Assembly (NCBI GenBank): GCA_003586115.2
Contig: QVOM02000116.1
Location: forward strand, 36,111,946-36,175,945
Direction of reading: 5' to 3'
Origin: Salvator merianae
Taxonomy: Eukaryota; Chordata; Lepidosauria; Squamata; Teiidae
Length of the DNA stretch: 64,000 nucleotides
Under the pieces are notes generated by a model, which was not told where the DNA came from, ran no database searches, and was given only the letters and a program-made list of their open reading frames with translations. Positions 10,835 to 22,276 of this stretch are shown piece by piece. The position numbers and the translations under genes are program-made. How positions within the stretch are numbered: the first letter of the stretch is position 1; each line of letters begins with the position of its first letter.

Positions 10835-11020
10835 ATGGTTAAAAAAGCATCTCTGAGCTGACTTAGAACTGATTAGCAGGTGGGATCATTCACATGCCAG
10901 TCTGCCCCTCCCATATCTCATGAACATTCCAGGGTAGAAAAAGTGGATTAGAGGTGGGATGAGAACATGAGGGCCACACGCTACCTCTACAGTGCCTTTG
11001 CTGTGTGTGAATGCAGCCCA
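10835..11020 (+). repeat. Unclassified interspersed repeat, family E
   Basis: It matches 23825-24065 in the same orientation and 47205-47365 in the opposite one. Shared text includes GCAGGTGGGAT, CAGTCTGCCCC, GTGGATTAG and GGGATGAGAACATGAGGGCC. It ends near a GTGTGAATGCAGCC-like segment. It has no coding content. It may be a further TIR family. Confidence 0.6.
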
Positions 11021-11459
11021 GGTATCCTCGCTTTAAAACCCCTGATGCCTTTTTTCTTTTAGCCCCCTTGCCCCCTTCCCTGCTAGCTCCAAGGGCCACC
11101 AGCGTCCATTGCTCAAATCACTGTTTCCTTTTGTAGGGTTTTTCAGAAGGTTGGTGGGTAGTGGTAGTTCTTTTCGGAACTCCTTGACTAAAATATTTCT
11201 TAATGAGAGGAGAGAAGAGTCTTATTCTTTGCCATTCAGAAACACTGGAAATTGACAGTGAAACAAATTTCTCAGGCACAAAACTTTAACAATGAAAATT
11301 TCAATATTCAGGCTGTGAGAATGGTTACATTCTTTCTTATATATGGCTTCCTGATACATAATTTCAGTTAAGAAAGATCAGAAAATGGTTACATCCCTTC
11401 TTACATACAGAGTTTCCATTATAGATAGTTTGAAACCTAAGAAACCAGGTCAAAGGATA
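11021..11459. other. Non-repetitive spacer
   Basis: A local duplication is visible: GAATGGTTACATTCTTTCTT at 11321 and AAAATGGTTACATCCCTTCTT at 11383. Otherwise no features are seen. Confidence 0.4.
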
Positions 11460-11882
11460 ACCATAAGGTATCCTGGGAGCTTCCATTTTTTGGCCCAACC
11501 CCTCCCTGGACTGACCCATCCGCATTGGAATGAAGCATGTCCTGATATAGGCGGCCAAAATGGTTGCCTATACTGGGACACTGGTAGGCCTGTTATACCC
11601 AGTCTAACAGGGGGACACATATTGGCAGCACACCAAATTGCACCACCGAAATCTCCAGTGCAAACCAAGGCTAGGGACTTCAGTTTCTAGCCTTAGCTAG
11701 AACCTGGAAGTGGCTCTGGAGATTACACAGACTCTGGAGATAGCATGGGCTGCTGTAGCAGGACAGCCTTCCCAATGCAGAAACCTTATCCCAGTACTTA
11801 GAAGTCATCCCTGTCACCAAAATGGCTCTATGCTGGACCAGAACAGCTGGATAGTTCCCACTAGGTAAGTGCAGAAATGCCC
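11460..11882 (-). mobile_element. GGGCC-type TIR element
   Basis: The right end GGTAAGTGCAGAAATGCCC matches the shared terminal repeat exactly, followed by TTG. The body aligns with the element at 3085: GCGGCCAAAATGGTTGCCT then ACTGGTAGGCCTGTTATAC. The left end is diverged. No open frame looks like a transposase. Confidence 0.65.
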
Positions 11883-12601
11883 TTGGTCTGCTCAGTTTAA
11901 GGCAACCTACCATTTAAGTCAGAGGAGTTTTTAGTCATGGTTCCCCTAACACCTTAAAGTCAACTGCTCCTTATACACAATTTTATTATACATGATGTAC
12001 TATAGGAGCCAAACTATAGTGTGTAAGGAGGTATTACAGACTTTACTCTAAGCACATGTATAGCAGGCTTGTGTGCAAGAAAGAATAATATCTATGGGCT
12101 TTGAATTATACAGCTATATGGGTGTTCTGACCATGGCTTCCTCATGGAAGGCACCTGGAAAGCATTACAGAGAAACCATCTTGGAAGAAAAGGCAAACTC
12201 CATTATGATTTCTATCTGCGGGTGTAAGATGTCTGAGTGTTCAACATCATCCAACCTCAAGTTTCTGCTGGGAATAAATCCAAAGGTCTGTGGTGGTGGC
12301 TTCCTTGGCTCTGCTCCTAGAGCCCCCAAGACTCCATAGTCTGACACATGGCAAAGAGCTGTGCATTTGGGAAGTGAGGATTGTGGAACATTCCACTTTC
12401 CTGTTCTCTCTGTTTGGCTTTTGAGCCCCGGTACCCAGTTTCTGGACTCTGTGATGGGCCAGAGATCCTTGAGAGTGATAATCCTTCTCTTCTCACCACT
12501 TTCTAGCCTGGTGAAGATGGTCCTAGGAGAAGACTCTGAGGGTGAGAACTGCTTTCTGCTTCCCCTGCCTATTTGTTCTTTTTCCTATTCTTTAACACAA
12601 A
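11883..12601. other. Non-repetitive spacer
   Basis: Nothing recognisable. Overlapping short open frames at 12073-12678 have no domain signature. Confidence 0.4.
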
Positions 12602-13237
12602 GACGGTTTCCACATTTGTGGCACTTGGAGGGTTCCATCTGGGACGGTTTCTCCTGGAACCATTTCCAGCAGGAGTAGTCCTATTGTCCCAGAAACTGAT
12701 AACTCACACTTGGACAGCCTGTTTTGTGCCCGAAGCCCACTGCCTCCGATGCCGTTGGCCCTGACTGCTCCATGCCACTGCCCTATGCTGCTGCTCTGGC
12801 CTCACCGCACCACTTTGAAGCTCTCTTGAGCTTTGGAGCCTTCAGTGGCCTGATGTGAAATCTCCAATGGCAAGAAACTAAAATTCCTGGCCTTGAAGCC
12901 ATAGGGGAACTCCTCTGGCAGCACAATTTTGTGCACCACTGAAATCAGTCCTCCTGCTAAATTGGCCTGTGGAGGCCTTACACCCTTCTGCATGCTTCCT
13001 TGGACCAGTTTACTCATGAAGAGACAGTGGTGGACCTGTTGAAACAGATTCACCATTGTCCCAGTCACAATGGCCATTTTGGGCCTCTTAGACTGGCCTA
13101 CGCTGCAACCAATACGGATGCAGCATGCTAGAAGGGGACAAGGCCTCTCTAGAGTGTACTGGAGTGTGGAAGAGAGAGACCCAGGAGAGCGTTTGTCACC
13201 GTGATTTACCAGCCTATTGGTAAGTGTGGAAACAGCC
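12602..13237. mobile_element. GGGCC-type TIR element (636 bp)
   Basis: The left end GACGGTTTCCACATTTGTGG and right end GGTAAGTGTGGAAACAGCC are inverted copies, flanked by AAA on both sides. The interior contains subterminal facing repeats (TTTCTCCTGGAACCATTTCC). A 145-codon minus frame at 12802-13239 spans the right half but resembles no transposase and reads through the terminal repeat. I treat it as fortuitous. Confidence 0.7.
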
Positions 13238-13255
13238 AAAGTAAAAAATATAGTT

Positions 13256-13425
13256 TGGGGAGTAGTTGTAGCTTAATTGTAGAGCAACTAAATTGCAAAG
13301 CAGAGGGTCACAGGTTTGATCCCTGGCAACTCCCTGGAAGAAGCTAATGGTAAAGCATTCCTGTATCTGCCAAGAAAAATGTTTGGATGTGTCTGTGGAG
13401 TTTCCAGAAATTGATGATATGAAAC
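13256..13425 (+). mobile_element. tRNA-derived SINE
   Basis: The A box region is GTAGCTTAATTGTAGAGCA and the B box region CAGGTTTGATCCCTGGC. A BovB-like module follows (TGGTAAAGCATTCCTGTATC, then TGCCAAGAAAA). It is diverged. Confidence 0.7.
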
Positions 13426-14206
13426 CACTACAGTTTGGTGTTCAGTTTATTTTGATATAATTATTCAGGGCTTTTACCTGGGTGTGAGTGACTTGAGAAC
13501 TAGAATTTACTGTCTTTCCTTTCTCCCAAATACGTTTGCGTATTAGAATCCTCATTCTGAGCTCAGTTTCATGTGTTGGACAAATTCAGTCAAGCACTAA
13601 CTGAAGCGAGAAAAGACTATTTAATGAGCTCTTCTGATTAAATTACAGTAAACTCCCCAGATATGCTGTGATCCATGCCATATATCTGAAGGCACATTAG
13701 AAACATCATAATCTCATTGACAAGATAGATTTCAGATTTGACTGCTGAAAACAGCTCCAAATGGTCCACAGGGATTCTCCCTGCAGGTGGATCTTAATTC
13801 ATGTGCCCACTTTGCTGTGCCCAGTTTTCTGATTACATTTATTTTTAGTGAAAGTGGCTGTCATTTTTCAAAGGATGTGCTGGAAAAATAGTAGTAGCGC
13901 ATCTGCTCAGCTGGTAGGGAGGAATGAGAGAGCAGGAGAGTGCAAGCAAACTGCTTGTGTTAATGAAATAACAAACCTCTGGGGGAGATCACTGTTCATG
14001 AGGTCAAATCATTCTCTGGGTGGACTTAATGCAACTTTCATTTGCATTATGAACTTGCAATTTCATTTGCATAATGCAACTTATGAGAGGTTTTTTGTTA
14101 ACGTGCTTTTGGTTCCCCATAGTTGGTAAAATGTGACTCATCTGTCAATAATATGATCTAAGGCATCCTTGACTATACTGGGAGACTAGGGCGATAGTCA
14201 CTCGGC
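13426..14206. other. Non-repetitive spacer
   Basis: A tandem-like pair TTTCATTTGCATTATGAACTT and TTTCATTTGCATAATGCAACTT lies around 14036-14080. No gene is seen. Confidence 0.4.
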
Positions 14207-14719
14207 GGGTATTTCTGCATTTACTAAGGCTAGGACTGCTCCAGCTGGTCCATTCCTACTGGAATGGTTTCCAGCTGGAGCGGTCCAGCTGTCCCCGAAT
14301 GTGGCTATCCATACTTGGAATAGCTGTCCTGGGACAGCCCCCATGCTGTTCCAAAGCTAGCATGAGCTTCATTGCCTGCTATGGGTTCTGACAGCCAGGA
14401 ATAAGAGTTCCTAGTTTTGGAGCTCCCAGGGCACCCATTTCAGCAAAGCAAATTTGTGTGCTGCAAAAATGAGGGTTCCCTGCTAAACCAGATTAGCATG
14501 GCTCCTGGGGCACTTTACTTGCAACCAGGATGGTGGTACAGCTTTTTAAAAAGGTCTAGTCTACTACTGTCCTGGGCTGCCTAGACTGATATATACTCTG
14601 TCCAATGAGGATGGAGCGTGCTAACCGGGGGTGGGGCCTCTCTAATCTGTGTTAATGTGTAGAAGGGAGACCCTTAGTACAATTGCTAGTGCAGAACATC
14701 TGCAAGTTCAGAAAGGCCC
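14207..14719 (+). mobile_element. GGGCC-type TIR element (513 bp)
   Basis: The left end is GGGTATTTCTGCATTTACT. The right end GCAAGTTCAGAAAGGCCC is followed by TTA. The body contains GGAATGGTTTCCAGCTGGAG and GTTCCAAAGCTAGCATGAGC, text shared in part with the elements at 22277 and 42465. Confidence 0.65.
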
Positions 14720-15479
14720 TTAGATGTAGTTGGGCCTTAGAGTAACTTCTGCGCAAGCATCTATGCAGTATGATGTGAAAAATTCACCAGGCCTGGAAAA
14801 AGTGTTCTGAGTCAGGATCATGATGTGGTAGCTGAGCGGGCTGGCAGCTGTGCAATCAATGGCCAACCCAACCCAGCCTACCTTCAAAGCCAGCATGTGT
14901 AATTTTCCTTGCTGTGTTTTGTCTTATCTTCCAGCCATCTCTTGTGGGAAGGGAAATGAAAAATATGTAATCCCCTTCATAAAAATGCAATAAAATTCCC
15001 TAAATCCATAAACTCATATAGACTAGTATATCTGCTACCCCTATAGGTAAAGCGGCACAAAAATTATTTATTAGGCAACATCCACACAGTCCTTCAGGAC
15101 CATGCCAGCATTGTGCTGGAACTGCATGTTCCACATGCCACCACACAACAAACAGAGGCATAGCCTCTCTTGTCATGTGATGGTTGCATGACCCTGTGCT
15201 TGGAAGCAATCTAGCAAGAGACTGCTAGGCCCTGGGTCCTCGTTTCTGCTGCTGCTGTGCAGTCATGTAGCCGTGTCAGGAATGGCCTATGGCATGTCCT
15301 AAAGTCTTTGGCCTGCGCTTTTGAAACTGGGAACTTGTTGGCTTTGAAAGTAGGGAGAGCTCAGTTGGCCATTGACTGGAGAGCCACCAGCCTACTGACA
15401 CGTAAACTTTAAACAATTAAAAGGATAGATGCTTGCATATCAAGTACAATGGAATGCAATTATACTGCTTTGGGGCAGT
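14720..15479. other. Non-repetitive spacer
   Basis: No gene or clear repeat. A minus frame of 69 codons at 15000-15209 has no domain signature. Confidence 0.35.
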
Positions 15480-15626
15480 GTGAGTGATGCTGAGGCTGTC
15501 CCTGAACAACCATCTGAAGTTCTGACAACCTTGTTCTGGGATAGCTGGACCACTCCCGCAGTGAACTGTTCCTGTAGGAACAGTTCCAGCTGGAGTAGCC
15601 CAGCTCCCACAAATGCAGAAACAGCC
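15480..15626 (+). mobile_element. GGGCC-type TIR element, truncated
   Basis: Only one end is clear: AATGCAGAAACAGCC followed by TTA. The adjoining GGAACAGTTCCAGCTGGAG matches the subterminal palindrome of the 14207 element. Confidence 0.5.
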
Positions 15627-15788
15627 TTAGGTGTAGCTGGGTTTTTAGCCTCAGGTGAACGTATGCACAAGCATCTATGCAGTGTGCTGTGGAAAATATG
15701 CTGAGCCAAGAAAAAGCATTCCAGTCCAGAAACAGAGTGAGATGGGCTAAGCTCTGATCTCATACGTCTGGGCATAATTTTAGCTGTG

Positions 15789-15996
15789 TTTACCCCTAAA
15801 TTTTAATCCAGCTTTAGTCCACCTTCAGAATCAGAGATCACATCAGCAAAGTGACTAGACATTTTCTTTCCACATTATCTAAGCCAAAGGTAGAATTTCT
15901 GAGTTAAATAATGTCAAAAGAAAACAGCTTGTCACTTGGCTGAAGTGTTCTGTCACTCTGAAGTTGGACTGAAGCTGGATTAAAGCCTAGGTGTGA
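15789..15996. mobile_element. Palindromic MITE, family F
   Basis: The element is nearly an inverted repeat. CCTAAATTTTAATCCAGCTT at the left faces AAGCTGGATTAAAGCCTAGG at the right, with TTATCTAAGCC and GAGTTAAATAATGT mirrored inside. A close relative sits at 39071-39275. It is non-coding. Confidence 0.8.
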
Positions 15997-16309
15997 ATAT
16001 AAATAGTCCCTGCATCAATACTTTGTTTTTGTCTTTCTTTTTCAGACATCAAGAGCAGCAGCAACAGCTACCACTTTGGTTCACAGTTACAGCTAGGATG
16101 AACTAGAATTGACTTCATAGTGATATTTAATTGCGTCTTAGCTGCTGAACCTGGCTCATTTACACAATCATATACACAATCTGGTTTACACATAATCCAG
16201 GGTCATCTCTAGATGGCAAGAGGAAAGCATGGGATCTTATTTGGACATGTCTGCCCCTGCCAGACATTGTGGGGCAAGTGCAGGCACTTACCTGTCAGAG
16301 TGCTTGCTC
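15997..16309. other. Short non-repetitive spacer
   Basis: A pyrimidine tract with CAG at about 16026-16045 resembles a splice acceptor, but no matching donor-bounded frame follows. Confidence 0.35.
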
Positions 16310-16660
16310 CTGTGATGGTGCAGTACATACATCCAGGTATTTCGACAATGTGAAATACCTAGAAGTGTACAATCACTACCCCTGTGTATGTGCAGCAGCC
16401 ACTTCTGGCCTGATTTGGCCCTGCACATGCGTGGTGGCCATTTCCAAGATGGTGGATCCCTGGAGCAAGTGTCAAGACAAGCTAAGTCTCTCGCTATATC
16501 ATTAAAACCCAGGTTGGGGATTGATTTTTCCACAATAACATTATTGCGGCATTTTACCTCAGTATTCTGGGGCTATGCTGGAATTGCCACAGAACACATG
16601 TGGCAATTGCAACATGGTGCCAGGATAATCCCAGGTTTTACATTCTGTCTGGATGCAGTT
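16310..16660. mobile_element. DNA-transposon-like repeat, family D
   Basis: It contains a facing pair around CAGGTATTTCGACAATGTGAAATACCTAGAAGTG and ends CTGTCTGGATGCA. Related copies lie at 38033 and 63650. The terminal CTGTCTGGATGCA equals the terminal motif of the palindromic elements at 8163 and 23426, which suggests mobilisation by the same enzyme. Confidence 0.55.
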
Positions 16661-17679
16661 CAGGAGAAGGAAATACAGACTACATTTCCATTTACTGTAA
16701 GAGGCACCTGTTATTGCTGGTATGTCTCCACTTTTGGCAGCAGCAGCAAGTCTGGGCATGCATGATCAGGCTCCCCCATTTCTGGGCATGATTGATGTAG
16801 AAGGTGCCATTTTTTGCAGGGTCCAATTTTGCATCCTGAACAGAGGAACACAGTTGGCTGCTGGAAATTGATACCTGCTTACAAACAGAGATGCAGTGGC
16901 ATCTGTTTCAGCGGTGGATCATGGTGCCTCCTCCCCATGCCCAGAAACCAGATACCTTGCTGGGTATGTGGAGACCCAGACATAGTTATGAGGATCTTAG
17001 AAGTTTAGCTACTACTGTCTTCAGTCCTTGAGCCAGTTGTCTTGTGTCCTTGTGTTTCCCTTCTGCATATCTACGGACTTGTTCACTCTAGGTGCTACTT
17101 GTGTCAGCTTTGCACCAAGCGCCTGGGAGCTGTCTGCTTTTGGCATTTTGAACAAAGTGGATGTGATAATCTCTATTGCCTCATGAGCAGTCTGTGCAAA
17201 CCCTCCTGCAGTCTGCATGACATTTCCAGAAGTTGTCTGCTTTGCAGGAGATTCTGTGACATTTGCCCAAGTCATAGCCAGGTGTTTTCCACTACAAGCA
17301 CAAAGTGTAAATCGTCTCTAACCTTATAGCCTAGCTGGAGAAAAGTTTTGCCTGAGATCATCTAATAGAGGATGGGAATCCAAGTATCGCATTGCTTCCC
17401 CCCATACACACTACCAATTTCCATTGTAAGACATGCAGCAGTTATTACTTGTATAGCACAGTTTTCTTCCTTTCATATGATTTTGATTTTATACAGTTGA
17501 TAAAATGCAATCCTGGAAACTTATAGTAATGTGGTTTGGCCTTTGATGACCCTTTGACCCTCAATACAGCTATTTTATTAATAATCCAGGGCTCCCCTCC
17601 ATAGCGTCATTTATTAGTTCAGCGTGCCTCTCCTCTGTGACACTATCAACTTACAGCGGTGGACTGTGAACATACAAAA
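16661..17679. other. Non-repetitive spacer
   Basis: No gene or recognised repeat. Open frames at 17021-17329 on both strands mirror one another and have no domain signature. Confidence 0.35.
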
Positions 17680-18169
17680 GCACATAAGAAATGCCCCACT
17701 GGGTTGGACCCATGATCCTGTAGTCCAGTTTGCTCTTAAAATAGCCAACCAGCTACACAGGGAAACCCACCAGCAGGACATGAACACACAGCTTGGTCTC
17801 TCATCAGCTGGCCTTTGCAAGCAAACCATCTTCTGCTGCTATCAGGGCTAATAGCCATTGATAGCCCTGAATTTCATGAATTGGTCTAAACCTGTCATGA
17901 AACCATCCAAGCTGGTAGCTAACACCACATCTTGTGGAGTGAATTCAGTTTAACTATGTATTATGTGTCAAAAAATGCTTTTGTCTTCTCTGATTCGTCC
18001 AGGATTTGGCTTCACTGAGTGACCGCTGATTCTAGTTTTTGGAAAAGGGAGAAAAACTTCTGCCTATTCATTTTGTTTACATCATGCGTAATTTTATTCA
18101 CCTCTATCATGTCTCTGACTTTGCAACCTTTCCTTGTGTGGAAGCTCTTCTAGCCCCTTAATTATCTTA
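17680..18169 (-). mobile_element. CR1 LINE 3' part
   Basis: It starts AAGCACATAAGAAATGCCCC (reverse of the CR1 3' terminus), then TGGGTTGGACCCATGATCCTG. Further in it has GGATTTGGCTTCACTGAGTGACC and TCACCTCTATCATGTCTCTG, the reverse of the conserved end of the CR1 open frame. Interrupted or ended at 18170 by a TIR element. Confidence 0.75.
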
Positions 18170-18428
18170 GGGCCCTTTTGTACATGTTGCCTAGTGAGCG
18201 TGCAGATGGTCACTAGGCGAGTGTGTCCACACTGTATAGCAGCCTGCATGATTGGGAGCAGATTCCATAGCCTGCTCCCAGTAAAGTGTGTTTGTACCTG
18301 CTTCTGGTTGCGAATGCACAGCAGCACAGCACGCTGTGACTGCGTGATTGTGCCTGTGTGCACCTGCATGATCCACGGCGCTGCTGGTTGCCATGGCAGC
18401 AGCCAGACACTGCTGGCAGCCAATACTT
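18170..18428. mobile_element. GGGCC-type TIR element, type K, inserted between CR1 pieces
   Basis: The left end GGGCCCTTTTGTACATGTTGCC (first 20: GGGCCCTTTTGTACATGTTG) follows TTA. The body, with TGCTGGTTGCCATGGCAGCAG, resembles the element at 21342. The right end is unclear. CR1-like sequence resumes after it. Confidence 0.5.
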
Positions 18429-18600
18429 GAAGACCTCCAGTGAAGGGGAACTTGCCACTTCATGAGGTAACCCATTCCGTTGACTGACAGCTCTTATTGT
18501 CAGGAAGTTTTAACTAATGCCTAACCTGTATCTACTGTACATCCTTGAAATTTCATCCTGTTGGTTCTGGTCTTGCCCTCTTCTCCGATTCTTGAGGTAA
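18429..18600 (-). mobile_element. CR1-like LINE fragment
   Basis: AAGACCTCCAGTGAAGGGGA, CATGAGGTAACCCATTCC, ACTGACAGCTCTTATTGTC and TTTCATCCTGTTGGTTCTGG follow the order of the minus-strand CR1 3' region. It could be the continuation of the CR1 piece that ends at 18169, or a second insertion. Confidence 0.55.
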
Positions 18601-19372
18601 ATGGCTGTCCTTGGGCACCTCCTCCCCCTCTGTGTAGAGGGACAGAGGAAGGAGGAAGCACCTTAATTACACTAGCAGAATTATCAGTATCAGGGTCCCA
18701 GCTCCAGCGTTTGAGTTTGGCATATTTATGCCAGACTCAAAATGGCTGACTCCCTTGGCCAGTTCCTGTTTGGTGTGAAAGCATCCTGTCAAGAAACCTG
18801 CCAGACTTTAGGGTGGATAGGCATGTAGTATTTGCTACGCTTATCACCTCAGGGATGGTTTATGTGCCCTTTGTGCATGTCTCTCCCATGTTCTGCAGGA
18901 TTCTGCCCCCATGGGGGTGCAGCCAGGTACTTTTATTTGTGCTGAAGAAAATATTTATTTTAGGCTTTTGTCTTTTGCTATTTTCCTAGTATGGATTATA
19001 CTGTGAGTCTGGCAGTCACTGTACACTGTGGCAAGGCAGAAAGACAAGCAAAATAGAAAAATGTCTACATTCTTTACCACATGAGACAGGGACAGAAGGA
19101 TTTAAGAGCAGGAAAAATGCTACAAGGTAAAACTATTAAAGAGACACTGCTTCCCCTGTGCTGCTTCCTTGGATAATTTACCAATATCTTGATACTGTTT
19201 TGAAGTAGAGAAAAAGACATTAGAGATTGAAGGCTTCTTATATCTTATATAGTTTGGAATCATTCTCTTTCCATTTGCAATGTGGTTCTTTCAGTTAACT
19301 TTTGGTGGAATTAGGTTTCAGTGGGGCAAAATGTACCAATTGTTGAATGATCTATAAATGACCATTGTTTGT
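18601..19372. other. Non-repetitive spacer
   Basis: No gene, RNA gene or recognised repeat seen. Confidence 0.4.
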
Positions 19373-19545
19373 TTGTATTTTTAACCTGCCCTGTACCTGA
19401 AGGTCTCAGGGAGGATTACAGCAATAAAATAAAAATTTAAAATGAGCCCACTAAAAACAATAACAATGTCTGAAAGTGGGGAGTGGGATGCAGTTTCTTT
19501 AACCAAAGGCAAGGATAAAGTGTTCATTTATCTTATTGCTGTACT
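19373..19545 (-). mobile_element. L2-clade LINE 3' end
   Basis: It begins GTTTGTTTGTATTTTTAACC and CTGCCCTGTACCTGAAGGTC, the reverse complement of the L2 tail seen on the + strand at 24680-24720. It extends into the 3' untranslated region (CTGAAAGTGGGGAGTGGGA) and shares that segment with 36118-36300. Confidence 0.6.
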
Positions 19546-20506
19546 GATATTTTAATGCTGCTAAGCAGTATTCTGTCAGCCTGATGCTGTTAACAAGCCG
19601 TGTTCCGCTACTTTTTGCAGTGCCCTTCTTGTATATCATGGCAGTGCAACTGATAGGACTCCATCTTAATTCCTCTTCAGGTTTTTACCTTTATTCCAAA
19701 GATGCAGGGTAGGTTGTGATATATTTCAGGGTTTGCCTGCTTGCCTGTTCCTTGATTTTGAAAACACACACAAATAATACAATTGTAGGCTAAAAAATAA
19801 GTGAATAGCTCACTGCTGCAGACTACCAGGAATTCTCCTCTACCTACTGAACTTCATCTACTGGATGCCTTGCAGTTTGCACTCTGTTTAGGTCATTTGG
19901 TCCATCCAGTGGTGTATCCAAAGGTGTGCTCTGACACTGTAAAAGGGCTGCCTTCTGACCTTTGTTTTTTCTTGGCAGGCAGTGATCATGAGTATTCAAT
20001 TTACTGCAGACTTCAAGCTGCAAAAGACTTGCCTGAAATGCAGGGTGGGATTTCCGGCAATAAAGTTGTTCTTTTTCTAAAATCCATATCAGCAGCTAAA
20101 CTGGCATAATCAACAGCCATGGTTTTCCTACCCCAGGGAGGGTACACTGTGACACATCTCATGTTCTTATTTATAATTTCTAAGTCCCTGGTTTCCTGAG
20201 CTGGAAGAGCCAGGAAATTCATGATTTTTTGTTTTTGATAGCAGAAACTGTGAAATGTCAACCCCCCCCCCAAAAAAAACCAACATGGGAAAGAAATAAA
20301 TGATAACACAAAATTTATCTCTTCTTCTTCTCTCTAATTTTGGAATTCAGGAAGTCCAAGTGGTGCGTGCTGGCAATGGGAAGTGCAGTCAGTTGTGGAA
20401 TGGAACCTGTTGTTAGTGAAATGACTGATGACAATTGCAGTCAAATGAATGCTGCAATCTGGCCAAAACAATACATTTACAGTTACTTCTGTTGATCAAT
20501 ATGTAT
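19546..20506. other. Non-repetitive spacer
   Basis: A 102-codon plus frame at 19801-20109 has no recognised domain. A C-then-A homopolymer pair lies at 20263-20279. Nothing else is seen. Confidence 0.4.
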
Positions 20507-20645
20507 GGGCAATTCCTCACTGGCCTATATCAAGCATACTAGGAACTTCCCTTCCGTATGCTAGTGCAGTCTGAGGGAGACCCCACTGCGGAAGGCAGGC
20601 TTCTAGAATGCTTGTTGGTATACTAGTTAGTGCATAATCATTGTA
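20507..20645. mobile_element. Short TIR MITE, family J
   Basis: It starts GGGCAATTCCTCACTGGCC and contains AGCATACTAGGAACTTCCCTTCC (key part ACTAGGAACTTCCCTTCC), then the mirrored GGCTTCTAGAATGCTTG. The better-preserved relative is at 37145. Confidence 0.65.
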
Positions 20646-21341
20646 AGGCACCTTTATTGTGCTGTTTTTCTTCCGGGAATGACTTTTTCAATATATGTCT
20701 GGTTGCTCCCTAAGTACCAGCTTCCTTCCGTATCTAAAGCTGATACTCACAGTTTGCTATTGAAACTCTATTCCCCTCCCTTGCTTATTGTAGCTTAAAA
20801 CTCTAAAATACAATCCTTTTAAAGATTTTGAAAAGTTGGATGAACTAGACCTCTTTAGTTTGGCGTGCATCTTCATCTTCTCCCATGCAGTGACCTTTCT
20901 GGTATCTGAATGTAGCTAAGGTATGCTCTCTTCTGGCAGGGTTAGATCAAATGAAGTTAATCTGAATTTTGAGTGACAGCAGAACCAAACACCCAGAAGA
21001 GATGCTGGATCCTGTCTATCTTGATGTCTGGAATACAGTATTCCCTCTAGTGCTATGGTAATTTCCGTTCCATGGTAATACATGCCTAAGCTGATACCTT
21101 TGACTCATCTGCTTCTAAAGACTTCACAAATAATTTTGTTCAGTGCACCTGTTCCTGAGTCTTGCCAACATTTTTCTGGCTTTTGATCTTGTTCCTTGGA
21201 CAGCAGTGTGAACACCTGATACCCCATGCTATGAAAAGAATCTTTTGCTTCAAATCCTGGAGCATAGTAGTAAATAAGGTGTATGTCCCCCAGTAAACTG
21301 TCATGCCTGGGCATGAAGATGTGGACACTTGGGGCGTTTTC
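20646..21341. other. Non-repetitive spacer
   Basis: No gene or recognised repeat seen. Confidence 0.4.
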
Positions 21342-21807
21342 ACACTTACCACAATAGAACAGGGTAATTATCTTATTCTAACATGGTATTGAGCATGTAG
21401 CGTGGACACTGTCTGCACTGTGCAGCCCTAGTGACTTACCTGAAGCAGTCTACCAGTATTTGTGGTGCAAATGCTGGTAGCCGTGCCTGATGCTTACCAT
21501 GGCAGTGGCCAGGAAGCGTTCGGCTGCTGCCATGGCGTTAGCCAGGGCCACACAGTGCTCAGGTGTGTGTAGGCACGATCGGGTGATCATGCAGGTGCAA
21601 TAGGTTGGTTGCATAGGCCTGGCTGCTGTGCCACAAGGTAAGTGCAAACGCTCTTTCCCGGAAGCTGTCGGCTCCCAGTAAAGATGTGGAGCACAAATTT
21701 GTGCTCCATAGCTAGGAGCGACCGGGAGCATCCTTATGCTGCTTCCAGCTGCTCAGGCCCCAGTCAAGTGCACATGTTCTTTGTTAGCAACAAGTGTGAA
21801 TTGGCCC
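21342..21807. mobile_element. GGGCC-type TIR element, type K
   Basis: The left end is GGGCGTTTTCACACTTACC. The right end AACAAGTGTGAATTGGCCC is its approximate reverse complement. It contains CCATGGCAGTGGCCAGGAAG and its mirror. It retains several CpGs, so it is less decayed than most neighbours. Confidence 0.65.
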
Positions 21808-22273
21808 TCTGAGTTGTCCAGGCAACAGAATTTCCTTCTCGGCCTCGTTGGTGTGATCCAAAGCTTGTAAACATGGCCTTTGTCACTGGGTTGGCTACAG
21901 GAGCAATTGGAGAAAGGACCTGTGGTCTTGGGTCTCCACTCTGGATTTTCTGTCAAGATCCACTCCCTTAGGCTTTGCCTTCCCCAAGGCACTTATAAGA
22001 CACTGAGCTTATTTTACCCATAGAGAACAGTATTCATAAAACTGGGTGTGGGGCATGGAGAATCAGAAAAATAGCACAGGGTTTATGTATGTTTTCACTC
22101 TCTCTTGCTTTAATCTTAAACCTGAAAACAGATCATAGAAACAAATAGAAATTAGCCTTAAGTTTGTTTAAAAAGAAGCTGGTGTCTTGATTTGAGTCTG
22201 TACTGGAAAAATATAGTATTCAACATATAGTATAGCACCACTACTAAAAATGTTTGTCTTTCAACAAACCATC
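21808..22273. other. Non-repetitive spacer
   Basis: No gene or recognised repeat seen. Confidence 0.4.
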
Positions 22274-22276
22274 TAA

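Noticed and set aside
12802..13239. 145-codon minus-strand open frame
   Set aside because: It covers the right half and terminal repeat of a non-autonomous TIR element and shows no transposase motif.
16026..16100. Exon after the TTTCTTTTTCAG acceptor-like site
   Set aside because: There is no donor downstream that closes an open frame, and the site lies just outside a MITE end.
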